From Datura wrightii (Eukaryota > Streptophyta > Magnoliopsida > Solanales > Solanaceae): DNA of 64,000 nucleotides. The stretch covers positions 136,908,501 to 136,972,500 of the forward strand of contig JASDFA010000016.1 in NCBI GenBank assembly GCA_035772735.1, given 5' to 3'. The notes beneath the pieces are model-generated. The model was not told the DNA's origin, did no database searches, and worked only from the letters and a program-made list of their open reading frames with translations. Position 1 is the first letter of the stretch. Each line of letters opens with the position of its first letter. Positions 21,932 to 34,080 of the stretch are shown here, piece after piece. A program made the position numbers and the translations under genes.

Positions 21932-24059
21932 TGTAATTCCCCAAAAACCCTAAGATTAGACCTGGGGGTTTAAAATGGAGAAAACTAGGAATTCTACTCC
22001 AAGTCACAGAATGATTCGTTCTGTGACCCGTGGGGTAGACCACGAGTCGTAAAGTGACTCGTGATGAGGTGCTGGACTTGAGTTTGGAAATTTGTTATTT
22101 GGGATCACCACGGTCATGAACACAAGTTGTGGTCAAGCCCCACGACTCATTGAGTCAGCTGTGGTCAGGATTGGCTAAGAGTTGATGATTTTTGGGAAGT
22201 GAAGACAAAGAGTGGTGACCACGAGTTGTAGTCACCAGTAACAACTCGTGCACTGTCCTGTGATGAGCCCTGGGGAAAAGTTGGCAGTGTACTCGATAAT
22301 TGGAGTCCACGAGTCATGGCCTTGGTCAACGACTCGTCCAGTACCTCGTGGGGACTGGCAGTCAATTATTTTCTGTGAATTTACTAAGGACTTATCCATG
22401 ATTCCTACGATCCTAAGGCCTAAACTATGTCGTTTTAGCTATGAACAGTGAGTATTAAGAGGGTCAACTTCATTCTAGACTATTCCTACTCATGCATACA
22501 AACTTAGAGAGCTAAGGAGGTGATCAAGCTTAATTCCTTCAAGTTTATCCTCAATTTTTCATTGGGCAATTAAGGGAGTGGTGAAATCAATCCATCTGAG
22601 GTATGTAGGGTTATGAATGGGTGAATATGTTCACGCCCATGCCCAATCCCTCCCAAATTCATGAAATTCTATTGATAATTTTATGGGGTTTTATTCCAAT
22701 TCTTATGAAATCCTTATGATCTATCTATGCGTTAATCTCCTTCATGTATCAATTTATATTCTATAAATCATGGGCAAATTTTACAACTATTTCGATTATA
22801 AACTTATGGATTTAAATCTCTACAAAACTATTCCCAATTATGCATGTTTTATGAAAGTTCAAGTTATGATTTTACTTTTATATTGATGTTCATTAACCCA
22901 TTATGATTTATTACTTATGATATGATTTCTCTCGAGTTATCATCATGAATTTATGAATCAAGTATTTACATGTTTTACAAGTATGCATGAATCTCATGAT
23001 TTATGATTCATGATTATGGCCCACTCACATGCATTATTTCATGGCTAGTTCACATATTTCAAGCATGCTTATGATTACCATCATTTAACTAGTCCATGAA
23101 TTTCATGTATATTATCCTATGAGCACTATATATGTTTTTGGAGTATTATTTAACATTGAGTAGGTTCGAGGCCTAGGTTTTTCCCCGAGTCTCAAAACTA
23201 CGTGCCACCGTAGGGCACAATGGGTCCTCCCTTGAGACTGTCCCTTTTGCTCGAATGGGTCTTTCATGAGTGATATCATACATTTTTCATGGTTATACCC
23301 TTGGCAAGGTATGAACACCCTCCCCACTAGGGGTTTACAGGTCGGGCTCCATGTGTGCTCATATGGGGTATGTCGGTTATAAGAATCTCACACTGTTCCT
23401 CAATGATTCATGCATGTTTATGATCATTCACTTTGGCTCAAGTCATGTTCAATAAAGTTTTACTCATATGATTATGATTATGGTAATTTACGAATGTTTT
23501 GAAAACCTTAAGCCTTATGTTTACACTATGGTATTTACGTAATGAACATGATGTCCTATTCTTATGAACTTTTTATGTATTTTAAATTGTTCATTTTACT
23601 TACCATGCATACTCGGTACATTCCATATAGTGACTGCATACTCTATGCCGTATCATTTCATGATACAGGCTCCGGTACTCAGACTCAGCCTCAGCCCTAG
23701 CCAGCCATTCTGGAGTTAGCAGCCTATCTCAGTTGGTGAGTCCTCATCTCCCTGGAACCATCTCTTATCCTCTATATTGTATTTTCAGTTTCAGTTTCAA
23801 CTTTAGGGATTTAGTTGGGGGACTTGTCCCATCAACTCGTCAATATTAAAGGTTTTCTCGGACATAGTTTAGATCCAACTTTAAACTCATGTGATGTATC
23901 TCAAATTTCATTTTATGTTTAGACTATCATTATATTATTCATGTTGATCTTCCGCTTTTGCTGATTGAGTTAGATGTATGTTCATGCCATGGATCGACTT
24001 GGAATCCCTTGGGGTTCCTCATCCCGAGTCTCGATCCGGGCCTATGTTCTGTCGTGACA
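21932..24059 (+). mobile_element. 3' LTR of element X
   Basis: Starts TGTAATTCCCCAAAAACC and ends TTCTGTCGTGACA, 2128 bases, collinear with 6962-9054. It keeps the U3 palindrome array (22010-22360), the TATATATG box (23127) and the canonical TGACA end that the 5' copy has lost. TAAAC follows. Confidence 0.94.
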
Positions 24060-24064
24060 TAAAC

Positions 24065-26455
24065 AAATTGAAATGCATGGGATAGGGCCCCACACTATCC
24101 ATGCTATACACAAAAATCAAAATAGTGAAAACTAGTACATGGCTCTTGGAAGAGAAGAGCACACAACTATTACACCGAAATCTGGCTCCTACTACATCTG
24201 ATGATCTGAGCCTCAGCCTGTACCTGCAGTACGATTGCTAGAGGGGTCCCTAGATGAAGGGACGTCAGTACGAATAAAATGTACTAGTATGTAAGGCTGA
24301 AAACTGTAAACATATAAGTTAATAATGATAATTGAGCAAGATATAAAGAATAGTAACAACCCAGAATCCTTAAAAATCAAAACGTGATAACAACTCAATA
24401 TTGAAGTGTAAATGCAACCATCTAATGCACAATAAAAACTATAATTGAAATGTCGGCTGTCATCTCATAAAATCAATATACAATTTGTCTAGCCAGTATA
24501 CCACAATAGGGTAAAAATAAGAATGCCTCTATCTGGTGTACCATACATGAGTAAAATCAGTCCAGCCAGTGTACCACATCGAGGTAAAATAAAAATACCT
24601 CTAACTGGTCTACCACATGGGGGTAAAATCAATAAATCTTAATCATAATAATATATGGAGCCGATATGGCTTATACTGGATCAATTTAACACATATGGCA
24701 TAGAAATGATGAACAATAAATCTGTGCCTGCATAAGCCTACTTCATAATGCATAACTTTAAGTGAGCACTTATAACATGTAAATCTAGAAAATAGCACTT
24801 AAATGCATGTATTCCAAACATGTATAAATCATAAGGAACTGTGGATGACCTAAGAGTTTCATTAAGATTTATAGATTGTCTTCGATGGGACAATAGATCT
24901 TGGAGACTCGCTAGCTTATCGTAGGGCTTATGGGAAAGGGATTATGAAATCTCCCTTTGTTCTGGCATATTACATAACATACACATTAGATAAAGGACAA
25001 CCATAAAAAGACAATCCTAATTCAATTAGCTCATATACCCTTAATAGCTTGTGATGTCTTTACTTTGCTTAAAATCATTTACACATCATCATCTTGGCTC
25101 TTTCACCAATTTTAGTAGCAGCCAGACCATTAAACACATTCAACATCACACATATATATTATACAGTAAGGACAAGCTAACAATGCCCACTCTGAGGGGT
25201 TTCCAACTCAATGTACAACTATGACAACGATCAAGACGATATCACACTTTAAATGCCTCACTTTGGATAGACATAATCTCACTATGAAACTTTAAATTCT
25301 TAAATGAAGCTTAACATACTACCTCAATACTTGTAAAGAGGTTGCTGGCTCACTAAATTCACAACACACAAATCGTGCTTAAAAGAATGATAGACGGGGC
25401 ACCTTACATAACTTTCTTTCCGACCAACTCTTCTTACTTCAATGGCCAGATCTTAACCTTTTCAATCTATAGAATTTATAGGCAAGTATCAAGCATAATA
25501 TATAACACAAAATGCAGCCCAAAATAAATTACTAGAGGTAGTCACGATCGCAACAACAACACACAGCAACATCAACAACACTTAGTCATTTTCTCTTCTA
25601 GTTTTCACTAACTTTTGAGGGAGAAAACAATGGAGATATTTACCTCACTTATTCTGTAATTCTTCCCCTTAAATCAGAGTATATTTGAAGCCAAATATAC
25701 TACCAAAAAGCCAAAGAAAAATGAGCAAAAACTCAGCTTAAAAAAAGATTATCAGCAGCTTACTTGGCTGCAAACTTCCAGCTTTTTGCTTTCATTTTAA
25801 GGGGTTTAAGGAGGGTGAAATCCTTAACTTTTCTCATGGATTTGATACCTACTCAAATATGGATATATAGGTAGTAAAACCAGCTCCATAAAAGCAAAAA
25901 CTTTTCCCAAAACAACTAACAAAAATGAGCTCCAAAACACCTAGCACACTTGGAAACCAACTTTCTTAACTTATCTTGCGATTGGTAGAGTTGTGCTTGA
26001 GGTTTACTCTTTGATTTTAGTTGTTCAAAATACTATAATTGAGAGATAAATAAAGTCCCCAATCAAACTGGTCAATTTTATTTAGGATAGAAATGTTTTC
26101 CAATAGTGAAAATTTGATTTTTAAATAGTTAGGGGCATCATGCTCACATCACCGCTCGGGATGCTTCGATAAATTTTCCATAAATTCTTACTCCAAACCC
26201 CAATTGATGAGCAGTTTGATATTTTTAAAACTAGACTAAAGACCTTTAATTTTGTAGGTTGTGGTGCTTCTAAGTTATTATACATTGGGAGATATGATCG
26301 TTTAAAATTGACCCTTACTTATGAGCTTCACATACTCTTCGCTTTTTCCTTCTTACACATTTTCCTTGTCATCTACGACCAATATACAACCCGTACTTCC
26401 CTTAACCTAGCATACAAACATCAAATAATCATCAATAATTTTGTAGGGTGTAACA
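24065..26455 (-). mobile_element. 5' LTR of element B, outer part
   Basis: On the minus strand the LTR begins TGTTACACCCTACAAAATT at 26455 and runs to 24065, continuing at 6961. Total LTR length is near 2.7 kb. The start and many internal phrases match the solo LTR 50315-53282 (for example the block near 26270-26440 against 53090-53280). It contains the 39-bp minisatellite. Positions 24800-26250 hold no ORF of note. Confidence 0.87.
24496..24640 (-). repeat. 39-bp minisatellite in the B LTR, four copies
   Basis: Units carry CCAGTGTACCAC...GGTAAAAT at about 24496, 24536, 24569 and 24608. It is the reverse complement of the unit at 1482-1690. Confidence 0.85.
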
Positions 26456-27580
26456 GATCATAGTCGACTCGCTGGCCTATTTTATGGCTAGATCACATAT
26501 CTCAAGCATGAATATGAATCTCATGAATTCAACTAGCCCATGTACTCAAGTATGTTTTATTATTAGATATGAATACTATATATATTTTTGGAGTAGTATT
26601 TAACACTGAGTAGGTCGGGGTTCCAGTGCACCAAGATCTCAGAACTGCGTGCCAACATAGCCATGATGGGATCCTCCACGAGAGTGTTCCCATGCATGTA
26701 TAGGCCACCATGAGTCATATCATGCCTTCTCATGCATGGTACGGACACCCTCCCCTATAGGATCTTATAGGTTGGGCTCCATGTATGCTCACGTGAGGGA
26801 TGTCGGTTATAAGAATCTCCCATTGTTACTCATGTTTTCATTTACTTATGTTCATATATTAAGATATTATGTTTAATAGTATATTTGACCCATTGACCAT
26901 TTTTATGATTTTTCACTTATGATTTTAAGTAAGGTACATTACATGATATTATTTCTAAACTATGGATCATTACATTTACCTCATGATGAATATCGCATGA
27001 TCATGATTACTTTAGAAGTATGATTTTTAGCATGTTGTCCTTACTCTCACGATCCTTTTGATTTATATGCATGATCTTGTACTAACATTTTACTGGCATG
27101 TTTTACTTACCATACATACTCAATACATTCCAAGTACTCTTCATACTCTATACTATATCGTTTCATGATATAAGTTCGGGTGATCCAACTCACTCTCTCC
27201 GATAGCTTGCTCCCATCTTAGTCTAGTTCAGCCCTATTTGGGTGAGTCCTCACCATCCGAGGACATCTATCAGTTCATTCTTGTTTCGCCAGTTTTATTT
27301 CAAACTTGGAGATAGCTGTGGGCTTGTCCTACCATCTCATTAGATAGTAGAGGCTTATCAGACATAGACTAGTATGTTCGCCTTTGAGATTTAGCATTGT
27401 GATGGTGTCGTTTGAAATACGCTTTATGATATTTAGACTTTTGCTTATTCATGTTTAAGTTTTAAGTTTCCACTTTATTTATTCTCTTGAGTTTCTATAC
27501 ACATGTCATGGGTTGACTTGGAGCCATTCGTGGTTCTAGGTCCCGTGTCTCGATTTGGGGTCCCATCTCGGGTCGTGATA
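26456..27580 (+). mobile_element. Family A LTR, right half, truncated by element B
   Basis: From 26456 it follows the second half of the X LTR: TACTATATATATTTTTGGAGTAGTATTTAACACTGAG, the conserved 'CTATATCGTTTCATGATATAAG' phrase, GTCCTCACCATCCGAGGAC, and the end GGGTCGTGATA at 27580. The left half would lie on the far side of element B, outside the window. A decayed primer-site-like phrase follows. Confidence 0.8.
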
Positions 27581-28375
27581 GGCTTAGTGTTGGTTGATTA
27601 GAATACTGCTCATGGTAGTTTGTTGGTGTATTATGGAATGATGTTGCAGCTAGGATCATGTCTATCTAAATCGAGGTATGTTAAGGCCTTTTCTTTCTCT
27701 TTTCGCCATGTTATTCGTGAAATCTGTGTTGTCGTTATCATCGTGCATGTGATTATTTTGGTAGCCTTTAGTTTGTGCCACTGAAACCTTGTTGGTATGC
27801 TATTTCTAGTGGTCTTCGAGTTGTGAATATATTTGGGATCCGAGTGTTGTCTTAGCAATTATGGTACATCGGTAAGACGGTTGAATACGTAGAACTTGAG
27901 TCGCATCGTGAGAATCACTTTGTCGATTTGTTGGTAGATTTGTGGGTTGCTTTGTATATATTTGTGTTGACTTGTATTGGGTGTTGCGTGACTTGCTGTT
28001 TTAGGGAAGTACCTTGGTGGTTCGTAGATCAGGGTTCAGCTAAGATTCTTGTTTTCATTCGCAAGGTATGTTAAGATTTTTCCGTACGTCTCTTTGGCAT
28101 TTTTTTATCGCATATTGATTTGTTATTATCAATGTGCATTTGGTTGTTTTGATAGCCTTGAAACTTGGCTCTTATTCATACTTTGAGTTTCTGTTTTTGG
28201 TGGTGGATTTAGAGTCGAGGGGATAGCTCAGATTGACCTTAGACTCGTGTGCTCAAAAGGCATGTTGGTAAGTTTTCTATGGTACGGAATTGGTTTGGAA
28301 TCATCGGGACGAATGTAGGACCCTGTATATAGTTGTGGGCTAGTTAATACTTATATTTTTGTACTATTTGTAGTA
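27581..28375 (+). other. Unassigned retroelement-like DNA with a two-copy repeat
   Basis: No coding domain. Two diverged copies of a segment start with AGGTATGTTAAG at about 27674 and 28065, some 390 bases apart. Each is followed by a pyrimidine-rich tract and then a TGCATxTGxTTxTTTTGxTAGCCTT block. I cannot assign it to a family. Confidence 0.5.
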
Positions 28376-28501
28376 TCTGCGTCATGCTACAATGTTAAAT
28401 CAAGCCCTTCTTGGGGGGGCAACCCATGTGATCCATACTATTTATGGTATCTACGCCATGCCGCTAAGTTAAATCAAGTGCTTCTTGGGAAGCAACCCAA
28501 G
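28376..28501 (+). other. Tandem pair of Athila stem-loop motifs (Athila-3)
   Basis: Two 74-base units each end in the hairpin: CTTGGG...CAACCCATG at 28410-28428 and CTTGGGAAGCAACCCAAG at 28484-28501. Both share ATGTTAAATCAAG or AAGTTAAATCAAG upstream. They mark the end of the coding region of an otherwise lost Athila-type element. Confidence 0.7.
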
Positions 28502-29447
28502 TATAAATAAATGGGTATTTTGGTCACACGTTATAAACATAGAGGAAAGGTAAGGATTGGTATAGGTAAGTGCATCTATAAGCCTCAAAATGATTTTTCA
28601 CACTATACATGGAGGACTACACCTTCAGAAAATAGGAGAAATCGACACCTTCAACTTATGGGACCAGTTATGGACCACAGAATTAACATGCAACTCATAA
28701 ATGAAAATCGTAAGTTGAACCTCAGGTATGATTAAATTTGGCAACTCTCTGAATACCACTTACGATTCCAACAAATGGCCCGCAATTCCATTTTGTGGAC
28801 AGTAAAACATGGGCATAAGTGGAGGGAAAATTACAAGCTTTAGTATATACGACTTATGAATCTATATGGATCGTACTACCAATGTACGAGGCGTATAAGA
28901 GTTCGTAAGTGATCTGTGATAAGCCTAGATAAGTTTGAAATGTAAGTTACATACAACCCATAAATTGATTTATGAACACATCACAGACTGATGGACTATC
29001 TTTGGGAAGTATTGTAAATCCGTCTGTGGTTTGTAAGTTGGATCGCAAAATTTATTTACGACCGCATATGGGAAAATTGACCTAATACACATCGTAGTAT
29101 CCATAAAAAATTTTAAAACAAATGTAAGTGTTGCCCGCTTTCTTCCCTTTTCTTCCTCACAAACTATGTTCCGACATTGTTGATGGATCACAAGCAAAAA
29201 CACCCAAGTCAATAGCATCTCACATAGTTATACACACACACTACAATCACCTACTAATGAAGCACTGGGTTTCCAACTAAGCAAAAAGAATGGGTTTCAA
29301 AGTCATGCAGTCACCAGTAATGCACACATAGAGCACGTCAACTGAAACCCTAGGTAAGAAACTTATTCATCATTGTGTAATTGTTTGATCATTGTATATA
29401 TTAAATCTGGGCATGAAAGGCCATGTGGGGTAGGTTTTTAGGGTGTC
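28502..29447 (+). mobile_element. Athila-3 remnant, non-coding region after the stem-loops
   Basis: AT-rich, with scattered words of the type TACGACTTATG and CGTAAGT (28600-28950), like those at 53460-53640 on the far side of element Y. It ends GGTTTTTAGGGTGTC, and the flank across Y continues GTTTCAATAGATTTC. No supported ORF. Assignment to Athila-3 rests on position between the stem-loops and the env-like remnant at 53840-54421. Confidence 0.55.
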
Positions 29448-30985
29448 TGTCAACACCCGAACGTAGGCCCAAATCTAGACATGGAACCTAGAACCATAAG
29501 TAGCTCCAAGTCAACCATGGCATGAACATGAAAACTAAAAACCTCAACATAATAAATGTGGAAATTTAACATTTCAAATAGAGAAAGTCTGAATAACTAT
29601 ATTATATGAACAACATAATACATAACACTGATCCAAAGTTAAATACATACTATATCTGATAAGCCTCTACAATATGATGAGTTGATGGGACAAGACCCCA
29701 ACCAATTCACTAATAAACTAAAACTGAAAATACTGATGTTAAACTGATGAGAAGGTCCTCGAAGGATGAGGACTCACCAACAAACTAAGAGATGCTACTC
29801 GGTGCTTGATACTACTCCAAAAAACGTGCATAAGCTCTCCATCATTTTTTAATGAAGTTGAACCATCATCTTTCCATGAAGATGAATCATAATAGTACAT
29901 GCATAATCTGAAAATGTATCATGAGGAGCCTCGGGTCAAACCATACCACAAGCTAAAAAGTGGGAATCTAGACTCCAAAACCATGTGGTAAGCTAATAAC
30001 ATGAACTTGAAGCAAATCATGAAACATACTTGATCATATAAGCTTGCCCAAACTTATACATGCTTTGAAATAGACTGGATAGTTAAAATCATGGATATAG
30101 ACATGAGTAATTAATAATCATACTTTCATAATAGACATCTCATCATGCTTGAAAATGTAGATCATAATCTCAATTTTTAATGAAACTTGCATCATTATCC
30201 ATCATATGCATAAGACTTTAAAATCATAATATATAATCAAAATAAGTATAAAACATGCCCATGAATCTTAAAACATCACTAGAAACATGAATAAAATTGA
30301 CCCATGATAGGTACATAGAGAATTTCATCAATTGGGTTGAAACCCCATGAAATCACACACCTTGAATTCATGAACTGAGAAGGAATTTGGGCATGAGAGT
30401 GAAGAGAAACTCTCATTCATTACCCTACATTCCGAAATAAATCTGATTTCACACCTTTTTCTGATTGCCCAAGAGATTTGGCGAAGAACCTATTGAATTC
30501 TCATGCTTGATCTCCAATGGTGCACTCTAATCTTGCATGCATGCTATGGAAAGGCTTATGATAGGTTAAGTACACCTAAAATCCTTCTAATGGGCTTGAA
30601 ACAATGTAGTGTAGGTCCTAGGGGCTTAGGAATTACGAAAACACCCTTACTATAATGCAGGAAAAATGAACACTTCCAGTCACCATGAGTGACATCACGA
30701 CTCATGGTGAACTTGATGAGTCACTGAGTCCCAGTCATTAAGTCTTCTGCCAAATTCAATCTCTAACTCACCTCCTGGTCAAAACAAACTCCACGAGTCG
30801 TGGAGTCACATCATGACTGATGGATACCTTTCATGGTCACCCCGAGAATACGAGTCTTCGCCAACTATTCCTCACTTCATGGGTCACTTAACGACTTGTG
30901 ATGTCTCCCCATGGGTCACTAGACAACTCATCCTGTGACTTGGGCAACATTTTCCTGCTTTCTTTGCTTGAATCCTCAAATTTGA
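29448..30985 (-). mobile_element. 3' LTR of element Y, start deleted
   Basis: Collinear with 38704-38948 plus 48339-50190 on the minus strand. It ends (minus strand) CGGGTGTTGACA at 29448. Its start is missing: at about 30980 the sequence jumps from the 3' untranslated phrase TTATGTTCATTC straight to TTTGAGGATTCAAGC, so the polypurine tract and the first 30-odd LTR bases are gone. The U3 palindromes are at 30670-30945. It is also shorter than the 5' LTR: the block corresponding to 48480-49060 is largely absent near 29830. Confidence 0.85.
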
Positions 30986-31229
30986 ATGAACATAATGAAA
31001 AGCTAAGCAATAGACTGTCATCCCAAATACTAAACATCTAAAGCTGAAAATTGACGGAGTGACTGACTCCGAACTGAATTATATGACTGAACTAAATTCA
31101 CGAATCACACATATATGCACTGACATGAAAGAAACTGGAACACATGAATTGAACATGAAACTGAATAGAGTATTAAGGAGGAGACTGATACCTCAATCTA
31201 GAAGTGAATCGAAAGGGAATAGATGCCGG

Positions 31230-32520
31230 TATTTAGCCATCATATCTGCTTCGGCTTCCCACGTAGCTCCTTCATCATGCTGGTTTCTCATAAAACCTTT
31301 ACTGAAGCTACTTCTTTGTCTTTTAGCTTCCGAACCTGACGATAAAGTATTTCAACTGGAACCTCTTCATAGCTAAGGCTATCCTTCACACCTATGCTCT
31401 CCACCAGAACAACCAAGGCCAGGTCACCCAACACTTTTTCAAAAGCGATACATGGAAAACTGGATGTACTGAAGCCAATTTCGAGGGCAACTCCAATTCA
31501 TAAGATACCTTGCAAACACGTCTCACAGTCCTGCAGGGGTCAACATAACGCGGACTAAGTTTCCCCTTCTTTCTGAATCTCATCACTCCCTTCATGGGAG
31601 TTACTTTTAGAAATAACCAATCATCAACTTCAAACTCAAGTTCTCTCCTCCTTACATCGACATAGGACTTTTGACGACTGAGCTATTTTCAACCTTTCCA
31701 TTAAAAGATGGACTTTCTCCATATCCTAATGAACTGAATCTAGTCCCATCAACATAGTTCAACGACTTTGAACCAAGCAATAGGTAATCTACACCTCAGC
31801 CCATAAAGAGACTCAAACAGAGCCATCTGAATGTTGAAATGGTAACTGTTGTTATATGCAAACTTGATGAGAGGTAAATGATCATCCCAACTACCTTTAA
31901 AATCAATCACACATTCTCTCAACATGTTCTCAAGATTATGAATGGTCCGTTCAGCCTGATCATCTGTCTGCTAGTGAAAAGTTGTACCAGGCTTGACATA
32001 AGTACCGAGTCCCTTCTGAAACGATCTCCAGAACTGGGAGGTAAACTGAGTACCTCTATATTCCATGGACAAGGGAAGTCCATGCAACCAAACTAACTCC
32101 TTAATATAAAATTTTGTATAATCATCCACTAAATTAGTAGTTTTGATTGGTAGAAAATAAGTTGCGTTAGTCAACCTATCTACAATTACCCTTATGGAGT
32201 CATACTGTCGACGAGTACGAGGCAACCCTGTAATGATTTCCTCCCACTTCCAAATGGGGATACTAATGTCTTGAAGCACACCTCAAGGTCTTTGATGCTC
32301 AACTTTCACCTGTTGATAATTCGGACACTTAGCCATAAACTCTGCTATGTCCTTCTTTATGTCATTCCACCAATAGACTTCCCGTAGGTCACGATACATC
32401 TTGGTGTCACCTGGATGTATAGAATATAGGGAACCATGAGCCCCATCCATCATCTACTCTCTTAAATTGCCCACACCCGGGACATGCAAACAACCCTGGT
32501 ATCGAAGTACACCATCTTCC
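31230..32520 (-). pseudogene. Element Y integrase and chromodomain
   Basis: Minus strand. The zinc-binding domain at 32290-32470 shows HGS, SIHPGDTKMYRDLREVYWW and KCPNYQQ (last Cys is Tyr). The core at 31971-32279 has IVDRLTNATYFLP and YRGTQFTSQFWRSFQKGLG; the second catalytic Asp (S-D-R-G) is lost as E-Y-R-G. Sequence for CVIDFKGSWDDHLPLIKFAYNNSYH follows near 31850-31930. The C-terminal part (31392-31595) reads MKGVMRFRKKGKLSPRYVDP. The chromodomain (31230-31376) has VPVEILYRQVRKLKDKEVASVK, then after a one-base deletion ATWEAEADMMAKYRHLF. It could not have integrated DNA. Confidence 0.87.
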
Positions 32521-33250
32521 CTTGGGAGAAGACCTCAACTTTCTGATTTTAAACCGCTTCCTTCAGCTTTACCGAAATAGGATCCTCATCTTGCCTAGCC
32601 TTGACTTCAATCACCAAAGAATATTTTGATCCATTATGAAAAATGACACCACCATCTGCCGAGTCAACAAGACGAACTCATAGTCATGCAAGTCGATGCA
32701 CATCCTTCACTAATTCTTTGCTCCCCTCATCTACATGGGACACACTCTCCATAGAAAGCCTACTAAGAGCATCAGCCACCATATTAGCCTTGTCTGGATG
32801 GTAAAGGACACTCATATCATAATCTTTAAGAAGCTCTAACCATTTTTTTCGTTGTATGTTTGGATCCTTCTAGGTAAACATGTACTGTAGGCTTTTGTGG
32901 TCCGTAAACACATCCATATGGACCCCGTACAGATAGTGTCTCCAAATTTTCAAGGAAAATATTACCGTTGCCAACTCGAGATTGTGAGTCGGATAGTTCT
33001 TTTCATGGACCTTAAGCTTCATGGAAGCATAGGCTATAACTTTACTGTGCTGCATTAAACACAGCCAATGTGAATCCTCAAGGCGTCACAATATACCACA
33101 AACCCATCGGTACTCTCAGGTAGAGTCAACACAGGTGCTGAGTTGAGTCGAGTCTTCAACTCTTGGAAGCTCTTCTCACAGGCCTCCGACCATTGTAACT
33201 TCACTTTTATCTAGGTCAAATTAGTTACCGGTGTTGCAATGAATGAAAAC
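32521..33250 (-). pseudogene. Element Y RNase H
   Basis: Minus strand, centred on 32870-33055: KVIAYASMKLKVHEKNYPTHNLELATVIFSLKIW, then FTDHKSLQYMFT. The segment for VADALSR lies near 32770-32790. Catalytic E and D are visible; the frame is broken on both sides, and the first DAS motif region (about 33070-33100) is decayed. Confidence 0.82.
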
Positions 33251-34080
33251 CTTTCAACAAACCTCCAATAGTAACCAGCTAAGCCCAAGAAACTCCTGAT
33301 ATCCAAAGGACTAACTGGTCTTAGGAAAATTCTTCACAACTTCTATCTTTTGAAAGTCCACCTGTACACCCTTAGTTGACACCACATGACGCAATAATGC
33401 TTCTGAGGTTAACCAAAATTCACAGTTGCTGAATTTAGCGTACAACTGGCAATCCTTTAGAGTTTGTAGCACCACCCTCAAATGAGCGGCATGCTCCTCC
33501 TCGCTCTACGAGTATATGAGAATGTCATCCATGAACACAATCAGGAACATGTCCAAATGTGATTTGAACACTCTGTTCATTAAATCCATAAAAGCTGCAG
33601 GAGCATTCGTCAGTCCAAAAGACGTAACTACAAACTCATAGTGACCATACCGAGTACTGAAATATGTCTTCGGCATGTCACTATCTCTAACTCTGAGATG
33701 ATGATATCCGAATCTGAGGCCTATTTTTGAAAATCACTTTGCACTCTGAAGTTGTCAAACAAGTCATCTATTCTGGGGAGAGGATACCTATTCTTAATTG
33801 TGACCTTGTTCAACTGCTTATAGTCAATGCACATACGAAGGGAACCATCCTTCTTTTGGACAAAGAGTACAAGTGCACACCATGGGGACTTGCTAGTTCT
33901 GATGAAACCCTTGTCTAAGAGGTCCTTCAACTCCTTTTGCTCAGCTGGAGCCATTCTGTAAGGAGGAATAAATATAGGTTGTGTATCGAGAAGAAGGTCA
34001 ATGCCAAAGTCAATCTCCCTCTTAGGAGGGATTCTCGGTAGATCATCTGGAAACACCTCTGGATATTCACACACTATAGG
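33251..34080 (-). pseudogene. Element Y reverse transcriptase
   Basis: Minus strand. The open frame 33721-34074 starts EYPEVFPDDLPRIPPKREIDFGIDL and covers fingers motifs PPYRMAPAEQKELKDLLDKGFIR, VQKKDGSLRMCIDYKQLNKV and YPLPRIDDLFDNF. The palm continues in other frames below it. F-M-D-D-I-L-I-Y-S, the catalytic box, reads at about 33510-33535, followed by EEEHAAHLR. The F-S-K-I-D-L motif has decayed near 33725. One or more frameshifts between the pieces make it inactive. Confidence 0.85.

Larger units (their letters stand above)
6962..24059 (+). mobile_element. Full-length chromovirus X with nested Athila-1, TAAAC duplication
   Basis: Two direct LTRs (6962-9054 and 21932-24059) flank a gag-protease-RT-RNase H-integrase-chromodomain internal region, and the pentamer TAAAC lies at 6957-6961 and 24060-24064. 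A primer site for initiator-Met tRNA and a polypurine tract sit in the expected places. The two LTRs differ at roughly 9% of sites over their first 390 bases by eye, so the insertion is not recent. The domain order and the chromodomain place it with the Tekay/Del chromoviruses. It is dead: gag has many stops, RT has a frameshift, and the integrase is interrupted by Athila-1 and then scrambled. Confidence 0.95.

Noticed and set aside
28511..28735. 74-residue ORF as a host or element gene
   Set aside because: No recognisable domain, no upstream signals, and it overlaps the repeat words of the Athila-3 non-coding region.
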